Shown: positions 15,063-23,283 of the stretch, piece after piece | Layout: each line of letters begins with the position of its first letter | Position numbering within the stretch: position 1 is the stretch's first letter | From: an uncultured Eubacterium sp. | GTDB taxonomy: Bacteria > Bacillota > Clostridia > Oscillospirales > Acutalibacteraceae | DNA: 23,283 nt | NCBI GenBank assembly: GCA_900542875.1 | Contig: UQPH01000022.1 | Coordinates: forward strand, 1 to 23,283 | Direction: 5' to 3' | Program-made: the position numbers and the translations under genes | Notes under the pieces: generated by a model | The model's input: the letters and a program-made list of their open reading frames with translations, nothing else | What the model was told of the DNA's origin: nothing | The model's database searches: none

Positions 15063-17536
15063 TATTTATTCTCCTTTTTGAGTTTTTTCTTATTACGTCC
15101 GGGACTGCTTTTCTCTGTCATTGTAATAAACAAAGAGAAAGCAGAAGCGGCAATCATTGGCAAAGCATATCGTGTGTAAGCAACCGGAGAAACAAAGCAA
15201 ATCAAATAGTTCGCAAACATAACGGTGTTTACAACAAGTGATTTCTTCTTTCTCTTTGCTATACCATAGATTAGCATAAACAGGTAAAGCCAAGTATAAC
15301 TGCCCATTTCTACAAAAATATCAGATACGGGATTAGACTTAAATGCTTCCGTTACGGTAGAAACAAGTCGTCTTCCTGAGGCAACACCTGCCTTTGTATT
15401 CCATTTCGGCAATACTTTATCGAGCCTCAACTGTCCCCTCTTTTGAGAGGAATAAACGGTAAAGGTGTCTACCGAATTAAACGAGAACCACGAATAATGC
15501 AAATTAAGATATGCTTCAAAATATGAATCGGGATGAGTTTTTAACTGCTTAAACCAAACCTTAAAATATTTTGCCAAGTCCTCGTTTGTTGAGTATTTAT
15601 TATACTCATTCTTAACTGAATCGGCAACTGTCGGGTGATATGCTTTCGCCATATCCTCCAAAGAGTCAAACGAAAGAACATCCAATATTGCTTCTTCATC
15701 TTCCTTTGAAACATCGTCGGGATATTCTTTGACATATCTTGCAGTCTGCTGAAAAGGAACGGAAAGAAGTTCTCTCCTGCTTCCCGGAGTAATTTGAAAA
15801 TGAGGACAGATGATGTTGATAAATCCGATTTGAAATACAAGTACTGCAACAACTACGGTTGACGCCATCTTTGCAAATTTCTTTTTATCGGATTTTGCAA
15901 GAACTATGACAGCAACAACAATAAGAATTGCAAGAATATATATTCCGTTATTTCTCAGAAGCATCATCAGCATACATTCAACGAAAAGAAGAATATATGA
16001 ACTCGGCTTCGATTTAGCACTGTCAAGAACTTCATACAGACTGAGCATAGCAAGCAGCGTAACAGCCGTAAACGGTACATCCTTAACTATTGTGCACGCA
16101 AAATCGGCAAGGAGCGGATTGAGCGCAAAAAACAGAACTTCAAATACGATAAAACCTTTCTTTGCTTTACGCTTTTTGGTAAAGACAATCGTATAAGAAA
16201 AAACTGCGGCAAGGAAAATGCACTGAAGAACGGTGTAAATATAAAATGCCGTCTCGTATGAGCCGATAGTTTTACCGAGTTTGCAGAACAGTCCGAGTAT
16301 TTCTGTATAAAACACTGGATGATGATTGTTTATAATCATATCGGGATTGATTAAAACAATCGTATTTTGCGTCCAGCACATACTCTTATTGCCGTAAATT
16401 TGGGCAATTTCGTCAATAGCGTCGTGAGTAATTGTACCGGGATAAAGCAGAATAATATACGGCAGCCAGCAAATCAGAATAATCAAAAGATAAACAAAGA
16501 AGTCTTTTTTATAATTCTTTTTTGACAATCCGTTTGTTGTAAGAGAAAATTTCGGCGAATTGATATAATTCAAAATATATGCCAAAACAGTATAAAGGAG
16601 TATTCCCATACCGAATATTTTTGCTACGGCAACAGCAACGGCACATTCGCCTCCAAACACAAGGTCCCAACTTGATACCGCACGGTAACTGTCGCAAAGC
16701 ATTAGCATAAATACTGCAAACTGAGAGAAGATGAACAAAGCAATTTTTTCTCCTCTTTTTGCCTTGAAATATTCTCTCTTATTGTAAAAGTAGAATATTG
16801 CAACAAAAATGAAAACAGCGTAAACATTAAAGTCCTTTACAGCATATATAAAATGAATAATCATTCTATAAAGCGGAATCGAGAACAATTTATACTGTGA
16901 AACGTCCTTTGGCAAAGTGCTGATTCCGAGGTTCAGATAAAATGCACCGGTTGTTATAAAAGCACCGATAAAAGCAAAAGCCGTCTTATGCTTTCTTACA
17001 AAAGCAGCCATTGTGGTAAAGCAATCCCCTACTGTAATATTTTTATCGCCATCATTTTTGAAAACAAACAGTTTTGAAAAAATATAATTAAGGATAATAA
17101 CAACAACGGATATTAATATTTTTGAATAAAATCCGTCTGAAAACAGGAAATCAACAGATTTGAGCGGAGTCCTTTTCAACACGGCAAAGCATACATCGTC
17201 AGTTCCGAGTTTTGACAACACGGGGACTCCGATAATTTCAACTATACCTGTTACGATTCTTGATGAAAAGAACGAAGCAAGTTCTTTAAGAAAAATATCA
17301 GGCTTCCAAGATTTGGATTCAAATACCCAGAGTTTGTTTGTTACAAAAGCAAATATAACGGCACAAAGCCAACTGAGACAGTTCGCCGTAAATACTCTGG
17401 CATCCTTTGAAGCCAAGTCAGCCGAATTAAACAGTTTGATAAATATAATATATGAACCCCAGCTTACTATGGTTGAAAGTACGCCGAAAAACACATAGGT
17501 TATAATTTCCTTATACTTATGAAAAAGTTTTTTCAA
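15062..17536 (-). CDS. GtrA-domain protein fused to a large multi-span membrane module (DUF6020/GT-C-like)
   Basis: A large membrane protein. I choose TTG at 17536 (824 residues), since GAGGTGA sits 8 nt upstream. The longer GTG at 17548 is itself part of that ribosome site. Residues about 10-162 form a GtrA domain (four spans; opens ITYVFFGVLSTIVSWGSY, closes NYIFSKLFVFKN), a family tied to moving polyprenyl-linked sugars across the membrane. About 180-330 adds five or so spans. From about 346 a second multi-span module begins, with LLYPGTITHDAIDEI (Asp372) right after a span and NNHHPVFYTEILG at about 403-415. This resembles DUF6020 and GT-C enzymes, where an early loop acidic residue is catalytic. 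A soluble extracellular stretch lies around 590-720. The fused partner and the overlapping GT2 gene suggest lipid-linked sugar transfer outside the cell, which is inference. Confidence 0.78.
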   Translation of the reverse strand: MKKLFHKYKEIITYVFFGVLSTIVSWGSYIIFIKLFNSADLASKDARVFTANCLSWLCAVIFAFVTNKLWVFESKSWKPDIFLKELASFFSSRIVTGIVEIIGVPVLSKLGTDDVCFAVLKRTPLKSVDFLFSDGFYSKILISVVVIILNYIFSKLFVFKNDGDKNITVGDCFTTMAAFVRKHKTAFAFIGAFITTGAFYLNLGISTLPKDVSQYKLFSIPLYRMIIHFIYAVKDFNVYAVFIFVAIFYFYNKREYFKAKRGEKIALFIFSQFAVFMLMLCDSYRAVSSWDLVFGGECAVAVAVAKIFGMGILLYTVLAYILNYINSPKFSLTTNGLSKKNYKKDFFVYLLIILICWLPYIILLYPGTITHDAIDEIAQIYGNKSMCWTQNTIVLINPDMIINNHHPVFYTEILGLFCKLGKTIGSYETAFYIYTVLQCIFLAAVFSYTIVFTKKRKAKKGFIVFEVLFFALNPLLADFACTIVKDVPFTAVTLLAMLSLYEVLDSAKSKPSSYILLFVECMLMMLLRNNGIYILAILIVVAVIVLAKSDKKKFAKMASTVVVAVLVFQIGFINIICPHFQITPGSRRELLSVPFQQTARYVKEYPDDVSKEDEEAILDVLSFDSLEDMAKAYHPTVADSVKNEYNKYSTNEDLAKYFKVWFKQLKTHPDSYFEAYLNLHYSWFSFNSVDTFTVYSSQKRGQLRLDKVLPKWNTKAGVASGRRLVSTVTEAFKSNPVSDIFVEMGSYTWLYLFMLIYGIAKRKKKSLVVNTVMFANYLICFVSPVAYTRYALPMIAASAFSLFITMTEKSSPGRNKKKLKKENK

Positions 17537-17575
17537 GAAATGAATCACCTCGATTATGACAAAATAAACATTTTT

Positions 17576-17584
17576 CTTATACCA
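17576..17584 (-). promoter_or_regulatory. Possible extended -10 promoter of the GtrA-fusion/GT2 operon
   Basis: Minus strand TGGTATAAG lies directly after the uraA terminator and about 40 nt before the start codon. There is no convincing -35; the expected place is inside the terminator stem. It is the only reasonable candidate I see in this gap. Confidence 0.3.
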
Positions 17585-17628
17585 AAAAATAACAGCAGTA
17601 ATAATATATTATTTGAATTACTGCTGTT
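17585..17628 (-). terminator. uraA terminator
   Basis: The 12-bp stem AACAGCAGTAAT/ATTACTGCTGTT (17628-17617 with 17602-17591) has a 14-nt AT-rich loop. On the minus strand it is followed by ATTTTTTGG. It lies 24 nt after the uraA stop and ends the upp-uraA unit. Confidence 0.85.
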
Positions 17629-17652
17629 AAAGATACTCACATAAAAAATATT

Positions 17653-19056
17653 TTACTCTGCAGACTCAACATCTTTGCTGTAATCAGATTTAAGGTTAAT
17701 CTGTTTGCTTTCGCTGTCTGCCTTAAATGCCTGTTCGGGATCAAAGTCCTTTTCAGGGAAAATAAGATTGAGTACAATACCTGCGATAGAAGCGCAAGCG
17801 AGGGCAGAGAGATTAATTTTTGTTGCGCCGACATTAAATGTTACACCGTTTGAAACGCCGAGTGCAACTACGAGAATTACTGCTGCTATAATAGTGTTGC
17901 GAGCTTTTGAAAAATCTACCTTTGCCTCAACTACATTACGAACACCGATAGCGGAAATCATACCGTAAAGTACAAACGAAATACCGCCTACAACTGCTGT
18001 CGGAATAGACTCGATAAGTGCTGCAAACTTAGGCGAAAGGCTGAAGAAAATTGCAAAGTAAGCCGCAATTCTTATAACTCTCGGATCATAAACTTTTGAA
18101 AGAGCAAGTACGCCTGTGTTTTCGCCGTATGTTGTATTAGCCGGTGCACCGAAAAGTGATGCAATAGATGTGGCAAGTCCGTCACCGAGAAGTGTTCTGT
18201 TAAGACCCGGGTCATTTATATAGTTTTTATTACATGTTGCCGAAATAGCGGAAATGTCGCCGATATGTTCCATCATGGTAGCGATGGCAATCGGAACAAT
18301 GGTAATAATTGCTGAAATAGCAAGTGATTTATCGTGCACTCCGCCGAATACAGTAGATGACCATTCAATAGGATTGCCGATCCAAGGAGCGGCTTTGATT
18401 CCCGAAAAGTCAATTGCAAACGATTCTACTCCAAATCCGTTACCTACAATTACAGCAACGAGATATGCACCGATAATACCAAGAAGAATCGGAACAATCT
18501 TAATCATGCCCTTACCGAAAATGTTGAACAAAATAACCAGTCCGAGTGCGACAAGCGCAAGCCACCAGTTACTCTTACAGTTGTTAACGGCAGACGGTGC
18601 AAGGCCGAGACCGATAGCCATAATGATTGGACCTGTTACTACCGGCGGAAACAGTTTCATAACCTTATTAACGCCTACTGCTCTGATAAAAGCGGCTACG
18701 ACTACATACAAAAGACCTGCACATGCAACGCCCAGGCATGCATACGGCAGAAGTTCTTTGTTTCCGGTGCCGTCGGCATTAAGCGGAGCAACAGCGAGAT
18801 AACCGCCGATGAAAGCAAATGATGAACCGAGAAATGCGGGTACCTTAAACTTAGTAAGGCAGTGGAACAAAAGTGTTCCGAGACCTGCAAATAAAAGTGT
18901 TGTAGAAATTGAAAGACCTGTGAGAAGCGGAACTGTTACGGTTGCGCCAAACATTGCAAACATATGCTGAAAGCCGAGCACAATCATCTTTGGTGTGCCG
19001 AGCTGTCTGGCATCGTAAATTCCGTCTTTACCGATTTTAATTTTAGTTTTTGCCAT
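17653..19056 (-). CDS. uraA: Uracil permease (NCS2 family)
   Basis: A proton-coupled uracil importer in the cytoplasmic membrane. It has 467 residues, slightly longer than E. coli UraA, with the typical 14-span composition. GFQHMFAMFGATVTVP (29-44) is the family opening. Glu263 in MMEHIGDISA and Glu312 in NTTYGENTGV correspond in motif and spacing (49 residues) to the two uracil-contacting glutamates of E. coli UraA (241 and 290). A short polar tail (KDFDPEQAFKADSESK onward) is cytoplasmic. AGAGGAG precedes the ATG, and it starts 36 nt after the upp stop. Pairing with upp makes a complete uptake-and-trap route for uracil. Xanthine transport is the alternative within NCS2, but the QH and GEN motifs and upp argue against it. 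Confidence 0.94.
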   Translation of the reverse strand: MAKTKIKIGKDGIYDARQLGTPKMIVLGFQHMFAMFGATVTVPLLTGLSISTTLLFAGLGTLLFHCLTKFKVPAFLGSSFAFIGGYLAVAPLNADGTGNKELLPYACLGVACAGLLYVVVAAFIRAVGVNKVMKLFPPVVTGPIIMAIGLGLAPSAVNNCKSNWWLALVALGLVILFNIFGKGMIKIVPILLGIIGAYLVAVIVGNGFGVESFAIDFSGIKAAPWIGNPIEWSSTVFGGVHDKSLAISAIITIVPIAIATMMEHIGDISAISATCNKNYINDPGLNRTLLGDGLATSIASLFGAPANTTYGENTGVLALSKVYDPRVIRIAAYFAIFFSLSPKFAALIESIPTAVVGGISFVLYGMISAIGVRNVVEAKVDFSKARNTIIAAVILVVALGVSNGVTFNVGATKINLSALACASIAGIVLNLIFPEKDFDPEQAFKADSESKQINLKSDYSKDVESAE

Positions 19057-19092
19057 TGGTTTATTTCTCCTCTTAATAAAATTGCAAATTAT

Positions 19093-19725
19093 TTACTTTG
19101 TGCCGAATATTCTGTCACCTGCGTCACCGAGACCCGGAATGATATAGCAGTCGTCATTAAGTTTTTCATCAAGACCTGCGCAATAAATATCAACATCGGG
19201 ATGAGCGGCTTTAAGAGCCTCGAGACCCTCAGGAGCGGCAATCATACACATAAAGTAAATCTTGCGTGGATTTCTGAGTTTAATCTGTGAAATAGCGTCA
19301 ATGGCGGATCCGCCTGTTGCAAGCATCGGATCAACTACATAAACGTCTCTTTTATCAATATCCTTAGGGAGCTTACAATAATATTCAACCGGAGCATGAG
19401 TCTTCTCGTCACGATATAATCCGATATGACCTACTCTTGCGCTTGGTACCATTTTCAGGCAACCGTCAACCATACCGAGACCTGCACGAAGAATCGGAAC
19501 GAAAGCAAGTTTTCTGCCTGCAAGTTGTTGACAATGTGCAATACCGCACGGTGTCTTTACATCAACGGTTTCTGTCGGCAAATCTCTTGTTGCCTCGTAC
19601 ATCATAAACATTGAAATTTCGTTTACGAGTTCTCTGAAATCTTTTGTACTTGTTTGCTCATTGCGAAGAATGCTGAGTTTGTGCTGAATTAACGGATGGT
19701 CAAAAACCACAACTTTTCTGTCCAT
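19093..19725 (-). CDS. upp: Uracil phosphoribosyltransferase
   Basis: Converts uracil and PRPP to UMP, salvaging imported uracil in the cytoplasm. It has 210 residues, the usual length. The opening HPLIQHKLSILRNEQTSTKDF is a family hallmark. VPILRAGLGMVDG is the conserved central strand and loop. DPMLATGGSAIDAI (from 132) is the PRPP-binding motif. YIIPGLGDAGDRIFGT at the end is the uracil-binding tail. AAGGAG lies 8 nt before the ATG. A good promoter is 40-70 nt upstream, and uraA follows. No PyrR-type anti-terminator/terminator pair was seen in the short leader. Confidence 0.98.
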   Translation of the reverse strand: MDRKVVVFDHPLIQHKLSILRNEQTSTKDFRELVNEISMFMMYEATRDLPTETVDVKTPCGIAHCQQLAGRKLAFVPILRAGLGMVDGCLKMVPSARVGHIGLYRDEKTHAPVEYYCKLPKDIDKRDVYVVDPMLATGGSAIDAISQIKLRNPRKIYFMCMIAAPEGLEALKAAHPDVDIYCAGLDEKLNDDCYIIPGLGDAGDRIFGTK

Positions 19726-19763
19726 TTTTTATTCTCCTTAGACAAAATTATTCAATTACCAAC

Positions 19764-19792
19764 ATAATATCAAAAATAGAGGTTCATATCAA
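19764..19792 (-). promoter_or_regulatory. upp-uraA promoter
   Basis: Minus strand TTGATA (19792-19787), 17 nt, TATTAT (19769-19764). The start is near 19757 and the leader is about 30 nt. Confidence 0.75.
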
Positions 19793-19797
19793 CATTA

Positions 19798-19813
19798 ATT
19801 ACACGATTGTAAT
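19798..19813. promoter_or_regulatory. Palindrome just upstream of the upp promoter
   Basis: ATTACA-CGAT-TGTAAT is a palindrome with perfect 6-bp arms, 5 nt upstream of the upp -35. It lacks a following T tract, so it is a poor terminator for uvrA. It could be an operator site or a weak transcript hairpin. Confidence 0.35.
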
Positions 19814-19828
19814 AAAATAAGAATTAAT

Positions 19829-22660
19829 TTATTTATATAAAACCTTTTTAAGATATTGTCCCGTATATGATTCTTTGACTTTTGCCACTTCTTCGGGAGT
19901 TCCGGTCGCAACTACATTACCTCCGCCTATTCCGCCCTCGGGACCAAGGTCGATTATATAATCGGAACATTTAATTACATCCAGATTGTGCTCGATAACG
20001 AGAACCGTGTTTCCCGAATCAACAAGCTTATTGAGCACATCAAGAAGTTTTGATACATCGGCTGTATGCAGACCTGTTGTGGGTTCGTCGAGAATATATA
20101 TTGTTTTACCTGTCGAACGCTTTGCAAGTTCCGTTGCAAGTTTTACTCTCTGCGCCTCACCGCCCGAAAGCGTTGTTGCAGGCTGTCCGAGTTTAACATA
20201 GCCGAGACCTACATCAGACAAAGTTTGAAGTTTTCGTGCAATTTTCTGATGTGTCTCAAAAAATACGAGTGCTTCATCAACTGTCATTTCAAGAACATCG
20301 TAAATGTTTTTACCTTTGAATTTAACTTCAAGGGTTTCTCTGTTATATCTCATTCCCGAGCAAACTTCGCAAGGTACATAAACATCGGCAAGAAAATGCA
20401 TTTCAATCTTAACTATACCGTCACCCTGACATGCTTCACATCTTCCGCCTTTTACATTGAATGAAAATCTGTTCGGACCATAGCCTTTTGCTTTTGCATC
20501 CGAGGTGGATGCATAAAGTTCCCTTATATCGTTAAATACGCCGGTATATGTTGCAGGATTTGAGCGTGGTGTTCTGCCTATTGGTGATTGGTCTATGTTA
20601 ATCACCTTGTCGAGAGCGTCAGTTCCTTTTATTGAGAAAAATTTGCCTGTATGTTTTTTCGCATGATTAAGCACATTACACAGATGTTTATAAACTATTT
20701 CGTTTACAAATGATGATTTACCCGAGCCGGAAACGCCTGTCACGCAAACAAATTTTCCAAGCGGAATATCAACATCTATATTTTTAAGATTATTTTCCTT
20801 AGCACCGTATACGGTGATTTTCTTTGAATTCCCCTTTCGTCTCTTCTCGGGTACGGGAATGCTTCTTTTGCCTGAAAGGTACTGACCTGTAATGCTGTTC
20901 GGATTAGCCATTACTTCTTCGGGAGTGCCTGGGGCGATGAGTTCACCGCCGTGAATACCTGCCCCCGGTCCTATATCCACCAAGAAATCCGCCGCTCTCA
21001 TAGTGTCCTCATCGTGCTCAACAACTATGAGCGTATTTCCTATATCTCTTAAATGTCTCAGCGTATCAAGCAATTTGTCATTATCTCTTTGATGTAAACC
21101 TATCGACGGTTCATCGAGTATATAAAGCACACCCATAAGAGAAGAACCTATTTGCGTGGCAAGCCTTATTCTCTGTGCTTCACCGCCCGACAGTGTTGCG
21201 GATTCTCTTGCAAGACTGAGATAATCAAGACCTACGGAATTAAGAAATGTAAGTCTCTCTCTTATTTCTTTTATTACAAGATTTCCTATCAGCTTTTCTT
21301 TTTCGGTCAGTTTAAGAGAATTAATAAATTCAAGTTCATCGGAAATAGGCATACAGCAAAATTCATAAATGTTCTTACCGCCAACGGTTACGGACATTGC
21401 TTCTGCTTTGAGCCTTGAACCTTTACATTCGGAACATTCACAGTCCTGCATAACTTCTTCAATGGCGGCACGGGAGTAATCGGAGCCTGTTTCTTTGTAT
21501 CTTCGCTGAAGGTTGTTTACTATACCCTCAAACTCGCTCATATATGTTCCGCTGCCGTATGAGGTTACCCTTGTCATCTTCAGTTTTTTGCCGTTTGTTC
21601 CGTAAAGTATGGCGTTAATTGCCTCATCGCTGAGCATTTCTATCGGCATATCAAGAGAAAAATTATATTCTTTTGCAAGACCCTCAAGGTACATTCTTGC
21701 TATGGAACTTCCCTCTGCGACATTCCATCCGCTCGCTTTAATTGCGCCCTGGTTAATCGACATTTTTTTGTCGGGGATAATCAAATCGGGGTCGATTTCC
21801 TTAAATTTGCCCAAGCCGTCGCATTTTTTGCAAGCGCCGAAAGGATTGTTGAATGAAAACATTCTGGGACTCATTTCTTCTATCGAAACACCGTGGTCGG
21901 GACAAGCGTAATTAAGCGAAAAAAGTTCTTCGCCGCAACCGATAACATCAAGTAAAAGTAAGCCGTCACTTAACTTTGTAGCAGTTTCAACGCTGTCGGT
22001 AAGTCTGGACTTTATGCTTTCTTTAACAATCAATCTGTCAATGACTACTTCTATATTATGTTTTTTGTTTTTCAAGAGTTTAATATCGTCGCTTTCGGCA
22101 AGGTCTATGATTTCTCCGTCAATGCGACAGCGAACAAAGCCCTGCTTTTTTATATCTTTCAGTTCTTTAACGAACTCGCCTTTCTTTCCTCTTGCAATCG
22201 GTGCCAAAATTTGTATTTTTGTACCCTCATCAAGTTTAAGAATTTTATCCGTTATTTGATCAACCGTTTGTTTTTCTATCTTTTTGCCGCATATCGGACA
22301 ATGAGCAATACCTATTCTTGCCCAAAGAAGACGCAGATAATCATAAATTTCGGTAACGGTTCCCACTGTTGAACGTGGATTTTTCGAGGTGGTTTTCTGG
22401 TCTATTGAAATAGCCGGAGAAAGTCCCTCGATATAATCTACATCGGGTTTGTCCATCTGTCCCAAAAACATTCTTGCATAAGATGAAAGAGACTCGACAT
22501 ATCTTCTCTGACCCTCGGCATATATCGTATCAAAAGCAAGAGAAGATTTGCCCGATCCTGAAAGACCGGTAAAAACAACAAGTTTGTCTCTGGGAATTTC
22601 TATATCTATATTTTTTAGATTATGTTCTCTTGCGCCCTTTACTATTATGTTTTTGTTCAT
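19829..22660 (-). CDS. uvrA: Excinuclease ABC subunit A
   Basis: The damage-recognition ATPase of nucleotide excision repair; it loads UvrB on DNA. The start is set at the ATG at 22660 (943 residues), because GAGG lies 7 nt upstream. The TTG two codons earlier is too close to it. Features in order: Walker A GLSGSGKS (32-39); QKTTSKNPRSTVGT; a first zinc module with CPDH ... CKKC (Cys253, His256, Cys277, Cys280); signature LSGGEAQRIRLATQIG with ILDEPSIGLH; a second Walker A GVSGSGKSSF; a second zinc module CEAC ... CEVC; LSGGEAQRVKLATELA with ILDEPTTGLH; and a GTPEEVAKVKESYTGQYL tail. Two bases separate it from uvrB. No clear terminator follows before upp, so some read-through is possible. Confidence 0.98.
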   Translation of the reverse strand: MNKNIIVKGAREHNLKNIDIEIPRDKLVVFTGLSGSGKSSLAFDTIYAEGQRRYVESLSSYARMFLGQMDKPDVDYIEGLSPAISIDQKTTSKNPRSTVGTVTEIYDYLRLLWARIGIAHCPICGKKIEKQTVDQITDKILKLDEGTKIQILAPIARGKKGEFVKELKDIKKQGFVRCRIDGEIIDLAESDDIKLLKNKKHNIEVVIDRLIVKESIKSRLTDSVETATKLSDGLLLLDVIGCGEELFSLNYACPDHGVSIEEMSPRMFSFNNPFGACKKCDGLGKFKEIDPDLIIPDKKMSINQGAIKASGWNVAEGSSIARMYLEGLAKEYNFSLDMPIEMLSDEAINAILYGTNGKKLKMTRVTSYGSGTYMSEFEGIVNNLQRRYKETGSDYSRAAIEEVMQDCECSECKGSRLKAEAMSVTVGGKNIYEFCCMPISDELEFINSLKLTEKEKLIGNLVIKEIRERLTFLNSVGLDYLSLARESATLSGGEAQRIRLATQIGSSLMGVLYILDEPSIGLHQRDNDKLLDTLRHLRDIGNTLIVVEHDEDTMRAADFLVDIGPGAGIHGGELIAPGTPEEVMANPNSITGQYLSGKRSIPVPEKRRKGNSKKITVYGAKENNLKNIDVDIPLGKFVCVTGVSGSGKSSFVNEIVYKHLCNVLNHAKKHTGKFFSIKGTDALDKVINIDQSPIGRTPRSNPATYTGVFNDIRELYASTSDAKAKGYGPNRFSFNVKGGRCEACQGDGIVKIEMHFLADVYVPCEVCSGMRYNRETLEVKFKGKNIYDVLEMTVDEALVFFETHQKIARKLQTLSDVGLGYVKLGQPATTLSGGEAQRVKLATELAKRSTGKTIYILDEPTTGLHTADVSKLLDVLNKLVDSGNTVLVIEHNLDVIKCSDYIIDLGPEGGIGGGNVVATGTPEEVAKVKESYTGQYLKKVLYK

Positions 22661-22662
22661 AT

Positions 22663-23283
22663 TCAATCCTCATCACTAAGTTCTTTTATCTTATCTCTCA
22701 GGAATGCGGCGTGCTCAAATTCGAGCATCTTAGCCGCTTCTTTCATTTCACGTGTAAGTTTATCAATCATAACCGCACGCTCCTTTGCGGTCATACGCTT
22801 ATTGTGCTCGTCAAACGCCTCTTTCGTTGTAATTTCGATTACATCTCTTACATCTTTTTTAACCGTGGTCGGAGTAATGCCGTGCTTTTCGTTATATTCC
22901 TGCTGAATCTTACGGCGTCTGAGCGTTTCGGTAATTGCCCTCTCCATAGACGGCGTAACGGAATCGGCATACATAATAACCTCACCGTTTGCGTTTCTTG
23001 CGGCTCTGCCTATGGTTTGAACAAGTGAGGTCTCACTCCTCAAAAATCCTTCTTTATCCGCATCCAAAATCGCAACGAGTGAAACTTCCGGTATGTCAAG
23101 TCCTTCACGCAAAAGATTGATACCGACAAGAACATCAAAATTACCCAGCCTTAAATCTCTGATAATCTCCATTCTTTCTATGGTGTCTACATCGTGGTGC
23201 ATATATCTTACCTTTACGCCGAAGCCCTCGAGATAAGCCGTCAAATCTTCTGCCATTTTTTTTGTAAGAGTTGTAACGAGCAC
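22663..23283 (-). CDS. uvrB: Excinuclease ABC subunit B, C-terminal part (5' end beyond window)
   Basis: The helicase-like subunit that verifies DNA damage and recruits UvrC. Only the last 206 residues are visible; whole UvrB is about 660, so roughly 450 are outside the window. Seen here are the second helicase-fold half (LVTTLTKKMAEDLTAYL, VRYMHHDVDTIERMEI, FDVLVGINLLREGLDIPEV), motif VI SLVQTIGRAARN with its arginines, and a C-terminal UVR domain (about the last 38 residues; KEAAKMLEFEHAAFLRDKI) that contacts UvrC. The final GAGGATTGA of uvrB supplies the ribosome site for uvrA, so the pair is coupled. The right-edge GTG is an internal valine, not a start. Confidence 0.96.
   Translation of the reverse strand: MLVTTLTKKMAEDLTAYLEGFGVKVRYMHHDVDTIERMEIIRDLRLGNFDVLVGINLLREGLDIPEVSLVAILDADKEGFLRSETSLVQTIGRAARNANGEVIMYADSVTPSMERAITETLRRRKIQQEYNEKHGITPTTVKKDVRDVIEITTKEAFDEHNKRMTAKERAVMIDKLTREMKEAAKMLEFEHAAFLRDKIKELSDED

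Noticed and set aside
15541..15852. 103-residue minus-strand frame inside the GtrA-fusion gene
   Set aside because: Same-strand alternative frame inside an intact long gene; no evidence of a frameshift.
18254..18802. 182-residue plus-strand reading frame opposite uraA
   Set aside because: Lies wholly antisense to a clear membrane transporter gene, has no ribosome site or known motif, and its composition (Thr, Pro, Ile rich) is what antisense of a hydrophobic gene gives.
19726..19828. PyrR-type attenuator or uvrA terminator before upp
   Set aside because: No terminator/antiterminator pair is visible. The only hairpin is short, AT-rich and without a T tract.
1..23283. Defence island, prophage, IS element, toxin-antitoxin, CRISPR or tRNA gene
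   Set aside because: No integrase, transposase, repeat array, small paired toxin genes or cloverleaf sequence was recognised. Gene content is core metabolism, repair and transport throughout.

Overview
The window looks like chromosomal DNA of a low-GC Gram-positive bacterium, most likely a Clostridia member (Oscillospirales or Lachnospirales type gut anaerobe). The reasons are AT-rich codon use, strong AAGGAG-type ribosome binding sites, a T-box riboswitch, TTGACA/TATAAT-like promoters, a four-cysteine L28, a ferredoxin-tailed aldo/keto reductase, a TTAACA-repeat Pho box and dense operons of core genes. Genus-level placement is inference. No rRNA, tRNA, IS element, phage gene or CRISPR array was seen, and no gene-free stretch exceeds 300 bases.

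Layout. (1) Plus strand 1-2629: asd (5' end off the window), dapA and dapB, the early diaminopimelate/lysine steps, closed by a hairpin that probably works in both directions. (2) Minus strand 9795 down to 2696: recA-recX-rimO-pgsA form a tightly coupled unit (junctions of +3, -1 and -1 nt). After it comes a separate unit, promoter + cysteine-type T-box + cysE-cysS-aldo/keto reductase. (3) Plus strand 10006-14060: rpmB with its own promoter and terminator, then an Na/Pi cotransporter-PhoU protein, an OmpR/PhoB-type response regulator and a PhoR-type histidine kinase, preceded by TTAACA-like direct repeats that resemble a Gram-positive Pho box. (4) Minus strand 17536 down to 14121: a GtrA-domain/multi-membrane-span fusion protein and a GT2 polyprenyl-phosphate glycosyltransferase with overlapping genes. 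(5) Minus strand 19725 down to 17653: upp-uraA, uracil salvage. (6) Minus strand from the window end down to 19829: uvrB (N-terminal part off the window) and uvrA, excision repair.

How the parts work together. The cysE-cysS unit couples cysteine synthesis and cysteine charging to the level of uncharged tRNA-Cys: the T-box carries a candidate UGC specifier, and its variable base A pairs with the U discriminator expected of tRNA-Cys. The phosphate trio is a self-contained uptake, sensor and regulator set. The GtrA-fusion/GT2 pair is the least understood part. It has the ingredients of a lipid-linked sugar pathway (make polyprenyl-P-sugar, flip it, transfer the sugar outside) and is the best candidate for unexplored biology. 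Most of the rest is conserved housekeeping, and I see no clearly new defence or mobile system.

Several start codons were moved from the longest possible reading frame to better-supported sites: cysE, recX, the histidine kinase, the GtrA fusion and uvrA.
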